Positions 1 to 12,580 of a DNA stretch of 64,000 nucleotides are shown piece after piece. The stretch is taken from positions 1,188,992 through 1,252,991 of the forward strand of contig JAQFVV010006313.1 in assembly GCA_028023455.1 (NCBI GenBank). The letters are read 5' to 3'. The position numbers and the translations under genes are program-made. The number at the start of each line of letters is the position of its first letter. Position 1 is the stretch's first letter. The notes beneath the pieces are model-generated. The model was not told the DNA's origin. It searched no databases and was given only the letters and a program-made list of their open reading frames with translations. Source of the DNA: Epiperipatus broadwayi (taxonomy: Eukaryota; Onychophora; Udeonychophora; Euonychophora; Peripatidae).

Positions 1-737
1 TGTGTGCCTTTTTTTCTTTTTACTTAATAATTATATAAATGTTGATAATATCTGTGAAATTTATTCTCATGCTATATAAATTCTTATGTTTTGGTGTTGC
101 AATTTAGAATTAATTTGACTTTTAATATTTTATTATTTTAATTTATTTTGATATTCCAAGAAGTTATACAACCTAGCAAGTAAATTTAAACTCAGTGCCA
201 ATAGTTTTCTCCTATTAAACTAAGGAGATGTAAATTTCCTTTAAAGTTCATTGTTATATACTCGCTAGGTTTTATACCAATTATTTTTCAATAATTTTAT
301 TTTTTAAATGACTGGAAAATTTTGATATTTATGCTTAATTGTTATTCCTAACTGCAAAATTTAACCCTCATCTAATAATTAAAATTGTTTTATCATTTTA
401 ACTAATTAAATCTCATCAGAAGTGGATTTAATATGTAATCTATGATTTTATTTTATAAGTAATATCAGTTATCTGTCAATGATTGCTCATGAAAATGTGA
501 GGAGATATTTCAGAGGTGTGAGAGAAAGCAATTTATTCCCTTTTTGTTTTAACTCTACCTCCCTTATATGCATTTTATTAATCATTAGTTAACTGTCCAG
601 GATATTATGTGTTTAAGCATCCCATTATGCAGGAGAGCATCATATAATAATCAGGTGTTTATTAATTTACCGTGCCATTAGTAACACAAACTTATTATCT
701 GTTTTAGATGTTATAAGTGTATCATTGTAATTGTTAA
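1..737. other. AT-rich DNA, no feature recognised
   Basis: No reading frame, tRNA-like box or repeat boundary could be recognised. It is probably intergenic or intronic. Confidence 0.5.
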
Positions 738-850
738 TTATGATTTTCTTGAATTGTCATGTATTTTGGGATCTTTGGAATGACCAATCCCACTCTTTGC
801 TGTCCCTCTCACAGTAGACATATTTCCTACTGGGGATCTTTTTGAGTCAC
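738..850 (-). CDS. possible 3'-terminal exon (weak)
   Basis: On the minus strand an open frame of 72 codons ends in TAA at 738-740. Its last 37 codons follow an acceptor-like site: a run of T, then TTGGAG, with AG at plus positions 851-852. The residues after it (GDSKRSPVGNMSTVRG, then a Ser/Lys/His-rich tail ending NSRKS) are less AT-biased than the surroundings. This could be the C-terminal tail of a spliced host gene or a chance frame. No family was recognised. The frame is closed by a TAG at 957-959, so any longer product would need splicing. Confidence 0.15.
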
Positions 851-3105
851 CTCCAATAAAAAAGTGCATGGGAATCATAAGGATGAACCATCCAAACACA
901 CAACTAGTGCCATTGTTCTTAAGAGATATGAACTTGCCCATCATGCAGGCATACACCTATCATACAAACATGATCGAGCCACTCAAGAGTGTCTTAGTGA
1001 TTGCCTCTCTATATGTGATTGTGAGCAATAATGTGATGCCACTTTTATTATTATTGAGTTGTCTATCCACCTGCAATACTCTCTGTCAGTTGTAATTGCA
1101 TGCTATTCACCATCCATTCAATTTAATTTTCTAAGTCAGGTTATGAATTATAGCTTCTTTTAAGCTGAGTTATTTCATTCCCACATATCTGAATTATCTC
1201 CCAAATATTGCACACTTTTAAATCACACATTCTAAATTCTTATTCATATATGTAATGACTAATAAAACACATCAGTGTAAATGTATAATATATTAAATGA
1301 GTGTTCAGCTACAAGGTAACATTGACTACTTAATTAAGTTATTTGATTCTTTGCATATTGACTACACCTTCATATATGAGCAACCACACAAACTACCCTT
1401 GTTTTATATATATATATATACTAATTGCACTACTAGCTTTATGTAATAACACAAAGATTTTATGTTTTATGTAAATTCAATGATTTATTGACTTAATCCA
1501 TAAAGAGGGTGACTGCAAGTTAAACTCCCATTGTAATTCCCATTGTATAGACATTCTATACAGCTATTTTGTTTGTTACCATATTTAATTTAATAAAATT
1601 TATATTTATCATATGCTATATTCTTACATTTGTCATTCATTGCCCAAATCTCTAGTATTAACTATTTAGTCAAGTTAAATTATTTCCAATTGACAGAAAG
1701 ATTTTATTAGTATTATTAATTAAACTCCCTTTTGTTTAATGTTGCCTTGAATAATATTATGAATTGGATTATTAATATAATAAGCAATAGTCTGCACCAC
1801 CCTTTAAGTATTATATTTTGTAATAATCATTAGCCAATTATTTGAAAGTTATTGATTTCCAAGACTTTTTGCTCATCCTGTTCTTATTGGCCTGGTCCAG
1901 AGTAAATGAAAGCTTGCTAGTATCTTCAAAAGTGTAGTCCATATAGTCAGAGACACTGGAGGACAGGCAAATAGATTAGCATTTAGTGTTGTTCCAGACT
2001 GGTGTATCTCACACATGCTAGCTTGCTATAGTTTGCTTGAATTCTAGGTCTTGTTGAATGATCACACGATTTTGACTGGTACAATATAAATATATATATA
2101 TATATTGTTCTAATGCAAGTTATTTTTAGAAAAAAAAAGAATTCACTAATAACTTAAGTGATATAAAACGATTACTGGCAACAAATTTATTATTGTTTTT
2201 TTGTTTTGTTCGATTAGAAACTGATTTTTATATTCCAAGGATTCTTAAAATATTATTTGAAGATAAGCTTTACAACAAATTTTCTTTAGCATAGATATTT
2301 GATCAAAGTATGTTTTTTTTTCTTCATTGAATTCAATTTTAGACTAAAATCTCATGTTGATAACTGTTTTGTTTTTTATTTTATTTGCAACGTTTATAAC
2401 TATTTGTATAAATATATCTTTCTTATTTGAACTCATACTTTGAACTAATGTTTTAAAACTCATAAATAATTTGACCAACACTACGTTTATTTTCATTGCA
2501 ATATTCAGCTCAGTAAATTTTGTGAAAAAGTACATGAAATTGATCTATGAGGGTATTCAAAAAGGACATTCAAAACAAGTTAATTATAGTTAAAGTGTCA
2601 ACCATTTTTGGAAATGTTAATACAAAGTTTAAAAAGTGATTAATTCCTACTACACTTTATATAAATTTTAACAAATTCAGTCTTTCTTTTTTCAATAAAT
2701 GTTGGTGGAAATATTCATGTTTGGATCTAACTATCATTAAAAAAAAATTATATTAAAAAGATAATTAAGTTGTGAAAACATGCATTAAATAACACTATGC
2801 TTTTGCTTAAATATTGTTTTCCATTTTTAATACAATATTTTAAGAATAATTATTTTTTTATCATTAATACTTTAAGAACAATTTAATCAGATTCATATAT
2901 GTTATATCAAAATTAAAGTGGGTTATTAAAACTTTTTAGTTAAACTACATGTGAACGTCTTACATTTTAATTTCTTCTTCAACAGATTTTTCAGTTTTCT
3001 GATGATCAAGCAATAACTTAATTTCTAATTTGTTGTTATTTGCTGGATGCAATATATAAAATAAAATATTTGTTTAAAAAGATCAACTCTTTTAAATATA
3101 TTGAT
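851..3105. other. AT-rich DNA, no gene recognised
   Basis: Short (AT)n runs occur near 1410 and 2090. A less AT-rich stretch at about 1860-2080 could be an old repeat fragment, but no family signature is visible. Confidence 0.4.
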
Positions 3106-3194
3106 AGATAAGTTAGTAGGTAAATAGAATAGACAGACAACTGACGGACAGACAGTCAGACAGACAGACAGATAGATAGATAAATGATAGATAA

Positions 3195-3242
<48 letters not shown>

Positions 3243-3385
3243 GTATGTAGGTAGGCAGGCAGGCAGACAGACAGACAGGTCGGTAGGCAGGCAGGCAGGC
3301 AGATAGATAGATAGATGGATGGATACATAGATAGATGTCAGATAGATGAAGAGATAGATAAATAGATAGGTAGATAGATAGATCA
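3106..3385. repeat. GATA/GACA/GGCA compound microsatellite
   Basis: The plus strand is built of tetranucleotides: GACA units at about 3125-3170, GATA at about 3170-3240, GGCA/GACA at about 3250-3300, then GATA and GGAT again. The long Ser/Tyr/Leu-rich frames on the minus strand here are translations of the repeat, not proteins. Confidence 0.9.
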
Positions 3386-3502
3386 TCATATTTACTAAAT
3401 ATATTCATAATTTAATTTAGCAAATGGGAGTTTAGCAACTATCTGATTTTAAATAAATTAAAAAGATTCACAAGAAATATATATATCAATATTAATAAAA
3501 TA

Positions 3503-3637
3503 TAAAATCTATTTTTTTTTCCTATGTCATAGCATCGGTCGGGACACGAACCCACAACCGTCTGCAACCAACTATTTGCTTGTATGGCAGCTGCGATACC
3601 TCTCGGCTAACAACGCAAGACTAAAATCTATTTTTTT
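3503..3637 (-). mobile_element. tRNA-derived SINE, copy 1, with 16-bp TSD
   Basis: A body of about 103 bp (3519-3621) lies between identical copies of TAAAATCTATTTTTTT at 3503-3518 and 3622-3637. Read on the minus strand it has a tRNA-like head (A-box-like GTTAGCCGAGAGG, B-box GGGTTCGTGTCCC). It ends ATGCTATGACATAGG followed by an A-run. The head and the GCTxTGACAxA tail motif recur at 28983, 49940 and 51651, so these four form one family. The length, tRNA-like head, A-rich tail and long TSD indicate a SINE mobilised by a LINE. The divergence from tRNA folding argues against a functional tRNA gene. Confidence 0.8.
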
Positions 3638-5757
3638 CATCTTTTAAAGCAATCGTTCCTGGAAAAAAAACATTTAACTATTATTTTTTTAAAGCCAAAC
3701 TATTCTCGAATCTCACAAAGATCGAGAATTTATTATAAAGACTTGCTCCAATTAAAAGAAAAACTTTTTTTGAAATATTTCTTTCGAAATTTTGCACATT
3801 TGATTATGTTTAGAACGAATATTATTATATCTATAGAAGTAATTCCTTTCTGTTAATTTAGAGTTGAGTTATACTAAAAATATGTTTTAATTTTAAATTG
3901 TTAGAGAAAAGTTGCTTTTAGGAAATATAATATTTATTCTAAAAGTAATTAATATGTAATGGAATAAAATTTAATTCAGAAAATTTTAATTGAATATAAA
4001 TTTAAATGTTTTTGCAACTTTTCACATAGAAATACCATGATTATTGCTGAGGAATAGCGTTTAACAAATTAAAATACAATATAAATTAACATTATATCAA
4101 TAAAACATCACTTGATTTCCTCACGTAACGTTAACTTACATTTTACATTAATAGCATAATTTTTTCCATCATCTTCTATGCCATTTATGAATTTAATAAA
4201 GCATACTGTAAACTAGCATACATGATGGTGAAAAATTATAGTGCTATATTTTAATATTGTAACATTATTATTTAACTAAAATTATTTGTAAAAAAATGAT
4301 TGTATATTGTGGGGAAATAGAACGGGATCTTACAACATCAAAAGTTCGAAAACATTTTTTTTTAAAAAAGGACTATCTTAGTAGGCAAAGTCAATGTATA
4401 TTTGTTTGATGTGAAAATTAAAGTTACTGATGAAATACGACGCTATGGGATTATTAATAATAAAAGATAACTTCCTGTAAATAAGAATTTTTAGCAATAC
4501 AAAAGTGAAAAAAATTTTAAAATTACTTGATGTGAAGTTAAACATAATACTATTAGAAAGTCAGATACATTTGCTACATTATCTCAAGTAACAATTTTAA
4601 AAAAGTTTAAGTAAAGAGTTTCTGTATTGGAAGATAAAGATTGGAGTTTGAATACAGTAGTAGATAAGCTACTACTTTATTGTATATAAATAAGTAGTAA
4701 TCAATCCATTTTATGCTTTGTCCAACCTATTCTTTTATTACTTTTTTTTTTTAACATTTTGTTGTTGGAGGTAGATATCCTCATTAATTTTTATCCAATA
4801 CTAACAATGATAAATTCCCCACATTGTGGTACATATGTATTCTTTTACAGATAAAAAATGCATTTGTTATTAAAAAATACAATGTATTTAACATTTACAT
4901 ATAACTTGACTTCTGTATATTCAATAAGTTGAAAACTTGAGATTTATTGTGCAGTTGAGTTAAATCCATATTCTCCTCTGAATATTTTAAAATCCACATT
5001 TCGATCAGAATTGTTTGGTAAGTACATATACATATATATGAACCGAATTACAAAAATATAATTAAGTGTTATATTTTTATTTACAACTGTCAAAGTCACT
5101 CAGCTGACAACTTTGACACCATCCACCTCAGATAAATACAATAATGATTATTACTAATCATTTACTAAACTAGAGATGATCACCAGCACAGATATAAACT
5201 TAAACTCAGTTAATGATTATTAAATCTGATTTTTTTTTAATTTTAAACCTGCACACACATGGAGTTATTGACCATTCTATGTCCCATGTGTAATATCTTT
5301 AGATATATTAAACAACTTCCTCATTCTTTTTACATTCGTATAAATAAAAATACAATAAAAGACGTATGACCCCCAAGATATAATTCATTTTTTGAAGTAA
5401 ATATTCAAAATAAAAAGAAATATTTATTTTCTGTAGACACTAAATTATTATTTGAATTTGATATTTTGTCTCATAATAAAATGGAATTGTAAGTTAATAA
5501 TAATAGTAATCATAATAAAAATATTTAAAATTAATGACTTCATTCAATAATACATTTAAAGATCAGCCTAATAATATAAAATGATTTTCTTTTAATTCTA
5601 AATAAATTAATAATACTTAGTCATTTTTATACATAATAATAATAATTGATAAAAAATAAATAGAATGACTGAATTAAATATATGAATTATAACGCAAGCA
5701 TATATATATAAAAACCTTATAGATAAGTGTTCTTTTACCTAATGTGCTAGTACATTG

Positions 5758-5775
5758 TACAGGTTTAAACCTGTA
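5758..5775. repeat. perfect 18-bp palindrome
   Basis: TACAGGTTTAAACCTGTA is its own reverse complement. It sits just beside a tRNA-like fragment and may be part of that repeat's tail. Confidence 0.7.
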
Positions 5776-5792
5776 TTTATATATGTAATATA

Positions 5793-5870
5793 TGCAGGAT
5801 TCGAACTCAGACTTTCACACGACCCACTACTCTCATCAGTGCCATCTCATATTGCTGACCCACCTGATCA
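5793..5870 (-). mobile_element. tRNA-like SINE fragment
   Basis: Read on the minus strand, this has a good B-box (GAGTTCGAATCCTGC) preceded by a weaker A-box-like GGTGGGTCAGC about 50 bases upstream. That spacing is typical of a tRNA-derived SINE head. No TSD was found. It is distinct from the four-copy SINE family in this window. It also contains CTGATGAG followed downstream by GAAAGTC. Confidence 0.4.
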
Positions 5871-7685
5871 CACACATGTTGAAAAGATAATAATCGCCAA
5901 ATGTGCTACTAGAACAATTTTTTAAAGTGTGTGTTTTTGTTAAGTAGGTGCAAGTTAATTATTCACCATAAAAATTATAAGGCACTTCTCCTGGATTATT
6001 AGTTATAACAGGAAGCTCACTTTTTTTTTTCTTTAACACAAAATGAAATTACTTGCTAAATTAATTTTTTTGTTTTAAATGAGTGAGACTGCTAATTTAA
6101 ATTGCAAATGATAATGAAGCTATGAGTGATGAAAACATTTTCAAGTAGTTTTCAATAGTTTTTTTCATGTTACCAAGAAAAGTGAAGACAATCCAATATG
6201 GTATAAAACACATTATCTATATTTCATATTATTTAATGCATGGCTAAATATATTAACTTTAATCTTTTTGTGATAACTAACCAATGTTCTGAAGACGATT
6301 GCTGGGGCAATAAAACTATAAACTGGAAAAGAGGCTGGTAAACAAAGCATTGTGTAACAATAGTAAAGTGCATGGATGATTTACTATTATCTGGTAATTT
6401 ACACATACATTAATTCAAAAATTGTTCTGCAAACAATTTAGAGAATTTGTCACCATTTGTAAAATAACATGTTTATAATTAGAATATATATATATATATA
6501 TATATATTGTAACAGAAATAAAAATAGACGAAAATTATTAATTATTAAAATATGTTTATAATCTGCCATTTGTAACAGTAAAAAAATTTGTAACAGCATA
6601 CAAATTAATGTAATGATGAAAAAGGCTGCTATTTTGTAACCGATTATGAATATATAGCTGAATGATAAAATGATAGTTGCCATAATTCAATAACTAAACA
6701 CTAAACAGGATATATGATGTGCTCCAGTGGTTCATCATTTGTAACCAAGTAAAATTAAATGAGAAATGAATTTACTGTGTTAGCTAAAATACAATTTATA
6801 ATTAAATAAGGATGACGCTAACATATAAATAAAAACATATGCATATCATGCTCTATTTGGGTGTCTATTTTTTAATTAATTAAATATAACATTATAGCCC
6901 GTTTGCAACTATCCTAAACATTAATTCTGTCATGCTAATAATGAAATAAATAAATTATCTCATTTCTTAATACTTAAAATAACAACAATGAACATTAAAA
7001 CTATTATCATTAAAGATTTAAAATATTTCGATATTGGGGAAGTCATTTGAACAATAAAACATACTGGCCATTGTCATCAAATAAAATAATATTAGATATA
7101 GCAACCGAATAAAGGTACTGTAAGATCCCTGGAGTGCATTCTGCTTATCTCCAATACTAGGTTCTTTAAACAAAGAATCCTTATCCTTCCTCTTTCCATG
7201 TATATATGACCATTCATGGTCACACGCACACACACTGGTGCTGTTTATAAACAATTTATAAAATATTATATAATGTTACTATTATTAAGTTAGAAAGGGA
7301 TTAAATCACTCTTTATTCAGTTTAGTGTTTTCCATGAGCACCACTACATTGTTCTAAATCTAGATAATATTATCTATGCATAGTGTACTGAGTTCAAACT
7401 CATTCGGTACATTTTTACTACACATGACTTGGATGACTAATGAAGAAAAAAAAAGACATTCTTATATTTTATCTATGTCAATAAAATTATAAGATCCCAA
7501 TATCACAAAATTTATATATCAAAGACTCTTATAAATATTACTAGCTCATTTTACATATATTGATGAACAGATGCAAAAAAAAATACTCTCATTAATGGCT
7601 TCCAAATAAACATAGTGAAGACCATTACTTAAGTGGACAGCCCTGAAACTGGTTACTTAACTTAATTATTTATCACAATATAAAG

Positions 7686-7742
7686 ATGATAATGATGATA
7701 ACAATAATAATGATGATGATAATGATGATGATGATGATGATA
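7686..7742. repeat. (GAT)n-rich microsatellite
   Basis: Runs of GATGAT and AATGAT triplets, interrupted by AAC and AAT units. Confidence 0.8.
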
Positions 7743-10038
7743 TCAGCCATAGCTTTATAATGAACTCACAACAATAAATTTATCTTTATAAACTCATAGC
7801 ACTTTTTAAAATCATCCAAAATGGGATTTAAATATTACATTCCCTAGCATTTATATAAGTTTATGGTTATTTACTAAAATACTTTTATAGTTAAAACTAG
7901 GATTCAATAATATCAGTGATGATGACAGATTATCACACATTTCTATGCATGATACTCAACTTTCTGTAAACCCCTTTTTACTAAACATATTAACTATTAA
8001 CCTTGGGTTTGATTGAATGATTATTATTTATCATATCAATGATGATGGTGATCATAACTCATGTACAGTACTATTTTTAAATGGTGTTTTAATCAATAAT
8101 ATGATATCCATCTTTGATGAGGATGATCAAAACTCATGGGCATAACATAATTTTAGCTTTCTATTATTAACCTATCATTATTAAAACTTGGTTATTATCA
8201 AGCACAATCCTTAAATACTTAAATGTAAATCAACATTCTAGTTAACTTAACATTTGTGAGTGCTTAATATTTGCTAGTGCTGATGATTCTTAATATCTGT
8301 GAGCAATGATTATGATCATTTAAAACAATAGAATTAAGACAAGAAAAATACAACAATATTTTTAATAACAACTCAGAAACCAATTAAAATATATAATTAT
8401 ATTTTATTAATACTATTCTTCTTTCTTTCTTTAAAATCAAATTAATAACTGTACAATTGACTCTATTATTATATTAATTAAATATAGAATTGATACAAAA
8501 TTCTATATGCACATATTCAAATAAATTTAATATACAAGTTTATCAATTTTTGTATTTTAAAATAAGCTGGCTTAAATTGATATTAGGAAAAAAAATTCTA
8601 TAAATGCTTACTTAAAACTTTCCTTATTTATTACATATCATAAAAATAAATTTCATAGATAATGTGTGTGTTTTTCACTTTCATTCTGATGTAAGCCTTG
8701 CTCTACAATTTCCTATACTCAAACTAATTATGTATAACGTATTCTTTTGACATGTTTGTTTAAGCAGTTATACATGCACACATTCGGTAATGTTAACATA
8801 TATGTTTAAAATGTATACCCCTATATGATGGATTCATACATAAATCATATATAAAAATATAAAAAAAATATTATTGCAACCTTGAGCAAAAATAAATAAC
8901 AATTAAAAAAAACATCATCAAGCATATATTGAGAGGTTGAACAATAATAATAAAAAAACATTTCAGCATTACAATATATAATAATAAAAAAATCAAAATA
9001 ATGAAAAACAAAAAAACTATGTTTAATGACTTTAAACTGTGTCTGTATTGTCATGCATCACTAAGAATAACATAATCAATGGATAAACTCTTAATGTTTT
9101 CTGTATCAAGAGAAAAAAATGCTTTGATCAATAAATTAAGGTTTGCTTTTAATAAGTAAGAATAAAAGATTTGTTAATAAAAGTTCATAGTTATCCGATT
9201 ATTTTCACTTCTTATAAATGTCTCAAGTTTGAATTTTCAGACTGCTTGTCTCACATATAGCATCAATAAGTTGATTTGCTTATCTCTACCATTTCAAAAT
9301 AAAAGTTCTTGTTGATACCTTTTAATAAACATGAATTAATTGACTTGCTTGTTTCCACAATTTTAACATTATTGATTGCTGATACTTTTGATAACAATGA
9401 GTTTGTTAACTGGCTTGTTTCCATTTTTTTATAAAAAAATCATTGTAGACACTTTAGATGACTATGAGGAAAACCTTAACAAAAATTTGATTGATAGCTT
9501 AATCAAACTTGGCTATAAGGCTTTTATACAATTTCCTTTTTCTTTTCTCTTCTTTCCCCTTCTCCCTCCAATCAAAGGCAATGAACCCATAATAGGCCAG
9601 GAGCCAGAAAAGAAGCATTTCAAATAGCTTGTGTGGTTGGTTTTAAACTCAATCATTCTGTTGGTTATAAAAGACTTTTGGTATAAGTTCACAAATAGAT
9701 CAGTGAGTTAACCCATAGATGTCAGATTTCTAGAAGCAGAAGAAGTGGCTTTAGCAAAGCAAATTCATTGTATTATACACAGCAAAATATATTAATATCA
9801 TTTTATAGAATTGTCAATAACTTCTTCCAAGAAATTCAATTTTGTTCAATTTCTTATCTTAATCTTTCTGGGAATTACTTATATATATATGCAGATCTTT
9901 GTCTATACTGACTTTAAAACAAGAGTCATTTTTCTCCTTCCTCAATTTTTTAAAGAGAGAAAAAAAATCAATCGCTGACACTTTTTTAAAAAAAATGAAA
10001 ACTGCCCATTTCCTTTGGTTTTCACGAACTCAATCATT

Positions 10039-10195
10039 ACATCTCTGTCTAATAATAATGAAAAACTGATCACCCCATCTCTTCTTTAATAAAATATTGA
10101 AAAAAAACTGAGAGCTTACATCTCTTCTTTAATAACATTGAAAAAACTGACTTACATCTCTTCTTTAATAAATATTGAAAAAAACTCTGAACCTC
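10039..10195. repeat. short minisatellite, about 4 units
   Basis: Units of about 36-45 bp begin CATCTCTTCTTTAATAA and end ATTGAAAAAAACT. Three are clear (from about 10077, 10130 and 10156), and a more divergent one precedes them near 10041. Confidence 0.65.
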
Positions 10196-10761
10196 TAAAT
10201 ATTGTTTCATTTGTTTATATTGCAAATCTTTAATCAAAGAAAAGGACCACCTAGAAATCTTATCTTGAGATAAAGATCAAAGCTTCACAAGTTTGATGGT
10301 CTGTCACAATTAATAAAAACTTAGGATTAACTGTTACATTTAATACATTCCAAGCATCTCTTCCCTCTCTAGATATCTACAATCTAAATAATACAAAAAC
10401 AACAAAGCTTGCAATCTTAGTCCTTAAAGATTTGTGTAAAAATGTTTTATGTTTAAAACATTTACACTTACGCAGGTACATTTTCATATCCTAATCTACT
10501 AATCTTAATTGCTTTATTTTACACTTTCTTTCTGATCTGCTTTATTTAATAAGAATATAGCTAAATAATTTCACCATATTATTTAAGGAAAATATAATAA
10601 ATCCCTATATTAAATATTGTTTCTCATTACCTTCTCTCTTTACAACTGCTTATTTATTAACTATTTATAAACTATATAATAATAAATGCATATATAAATC
10701 CATATATATAAAATATTTTTTTTCTTAATTAAATAATATATATAGTGTGTGAAATGAGAAT

Positions 10762-10806
<45 letters not shown>

Positions 10807-12030
10807 AAAATGAGAACATATATATATATATAGTAAAGAAATAATGTTATTACTCTGTCTCAGGATATGTTTATCAATGCCCAAGTTGGCATTCAAAAAA
10901 TGTACCACAATAAATCAATGTAACACAATTGCAGCAACATGGAAATAAACTATTGCATCAAGAATGTATATATTCTAATCTGCAAAAATGTATAATTTTA
11001 TAATGATGATGAGTTCTTTGCAAGCTAGATATTTCATTTGCAACAATATGTATGCTATTTCTTTATCTAATTACAAAGACCTTATGGCCTGTAATACATG
11101 TAACATCAAAGGAATGTTTCAAGTTTTATATTATAATTGTATTATGAGTAATACAATAAATAGAAGTAAGAAATCCAATTCAACATCCATCACTGACAGA
11201 TTTGCATCAGTTTCATAGTAAAGTAAAGCATTAATACAATTTAAAAAACAATAACACTATGGAAATTGATAGTAATATTAGATTTAATTATACAAAATAT
11301 AAAACATCTTGACTCTATTTTTGCAACAACTGTAATGATTTATTAAATGTATATATATTTAACAAGAGAAAAGTTTTTTATGATGTTACAAATATGTATT
11401 TTATTCAGCTAAGCACTTTCAATACTAAACATGTCATAGTCATACATTATACAATTAAATTTTATTAAACTTGTTACTTATATTATTAATTGAATTAGCA
11501 TACAATTGAATTCTAGAACTTATTTTACATTCTAATAACTGTAAAGAAAGTTATAGATGCCATTTTTTGGAAAGAGGTGAGCTAATTTCTTTTTTATTTA
11601 TGATGTGTGTAACTTTGGCTAGAGACCAAATCTCCTTCATTTATCTATTTCTGTCATCTTTCTCAGAGCAAATGATGTCAGGCTTAGAGAGATCAAAGTT
11701 ATGGTCTGACACTAAAATAAATAATGGTAAAAAACCATAAATTAATAATTATACAATTCTTCTCATCACAAACTTTTAAATATTTCATTTCTGTTAAAAA
11801 ATACAAAATTATGTAATATTATAAAAGAGTATTATTTCAGATTCTTTTAATATAGTTTATTATGACACAATAATAATTTAAATTATCACATATATTTATT
11901 CTTCATTAACAATTTAAATTATTTTCATTTAGAAATTAAAATTAGAAAAGGGAACATAAACACATCTTATTAAGTATTAATAATATTTAACTCCCCCCCC
12001 CATGTAATAAAGATAATATATATATATATA

Positions 12031-12580
12031 AATTTATAGTATTATTTCTGGAAGCTTCCCAGTAATAAAAATATAATAGCTAAATAATTGATGTTTCAAT
12101 ACAATAACAAGTTTTTTCTTCAGAGCTTCTTTTTCTCAAATCATAAGAATGTGTGGTGACATTTAAAATTGTTATTTTTTTTTTGTTATTTTCTCCTCAT
12201 TCTCAAATTTTATTGGGTGAGAAATTTTAAAAAATATTTTACCATCCACTAGCCTTTTCCAAATATTTTTAATTTTCTTTAATTCAGACTTTGCATTTAA
12301 GCTCTTGAGCTGAAGAGCATAAATGAAAAATGTGAATTGGTTAACAATATTTGCAAAAAGCTATTGAAAGTTAAAAAAATTTTTAATATCTCACCCAATA
12401 GAATTTGAAAATAAAGAAAAATAATAAAAGAAAAAATAATTATTTCAAATCTCAACCATTCTTAGATTTGAAAAAGAAAAAACTCTGAGGAAAATACTTG
12501 TTATTGTAATTAAATGTCAGGTATTTAGCTATTATATTTTTATTACAAGGAAGATCCTGGAAAAAATACTATGAATTTTT
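12031..12580. repeat. large imperfect palindrome, about 550 bp (foldback/MITE-like)
   Basis: The left arm from 12031 (AATTTATAGTATT...) matches the reverse complement of the right arm ending near 12578. Conserved blocks run the whole length, for example TAATAAAAATATAATAGCTA in both arms, ATTGGGTGAGA in both arms, and a tight tip GCTCTT-GAGCTG-AAGAGC at 12301-12318. Arms are about 270 bp with scattered mismatches. There is no coding capacity. A foldback DNA transposon or MITE is the likeliest identity, and a long hairpin RNA locus is possible. Confidence 0.8.

Larger units (their letters stand above)
3638..12030. other. AT-rich DNA without a recognised gene
   Basis: Apart from the small items listed separately (5758, 5793, 7686, 10039) nothing could be assigned. 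Frames of 60-85 codons exist but have AT-driven composition (Ile, Asn, Lys, Tyr, Phe) and no motifs. Around 7900-8300 there are loosely repeated GATGATG...ATCATAACTCATG segments that may be an eroded tandem repeat. (AT)n tracts lie near 6488 and 10762-10802. Confidence 0.4.

Noticed and set aside
3025-3408. Long Ser/Tyr/Leu/Cys-rich frames resembling secreted proteins
   Set aside because: They arise from the GATA/GACA/GGCA tetranucleotide repeat read in three frames.
5793-5870. Active hammerhead ribozyme
   Set aside because: CTGATGAG and GAAAGTC are present but the intervening bases do not form a helix II.
7018-7254. 78-codon minus frame with a hydrophobic end
   Set aside because: No splice donor fits after the more balanced part. 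No motif. It is better treated as a chance frame, although part of it is less AT-biased.
9376-9627. 83-codon plus frame with a hydrophobic start
   Set aside because: No homology signature, AT-driven composition, and it lies in loosely repeated TTGCTTGTTTCC sequence.
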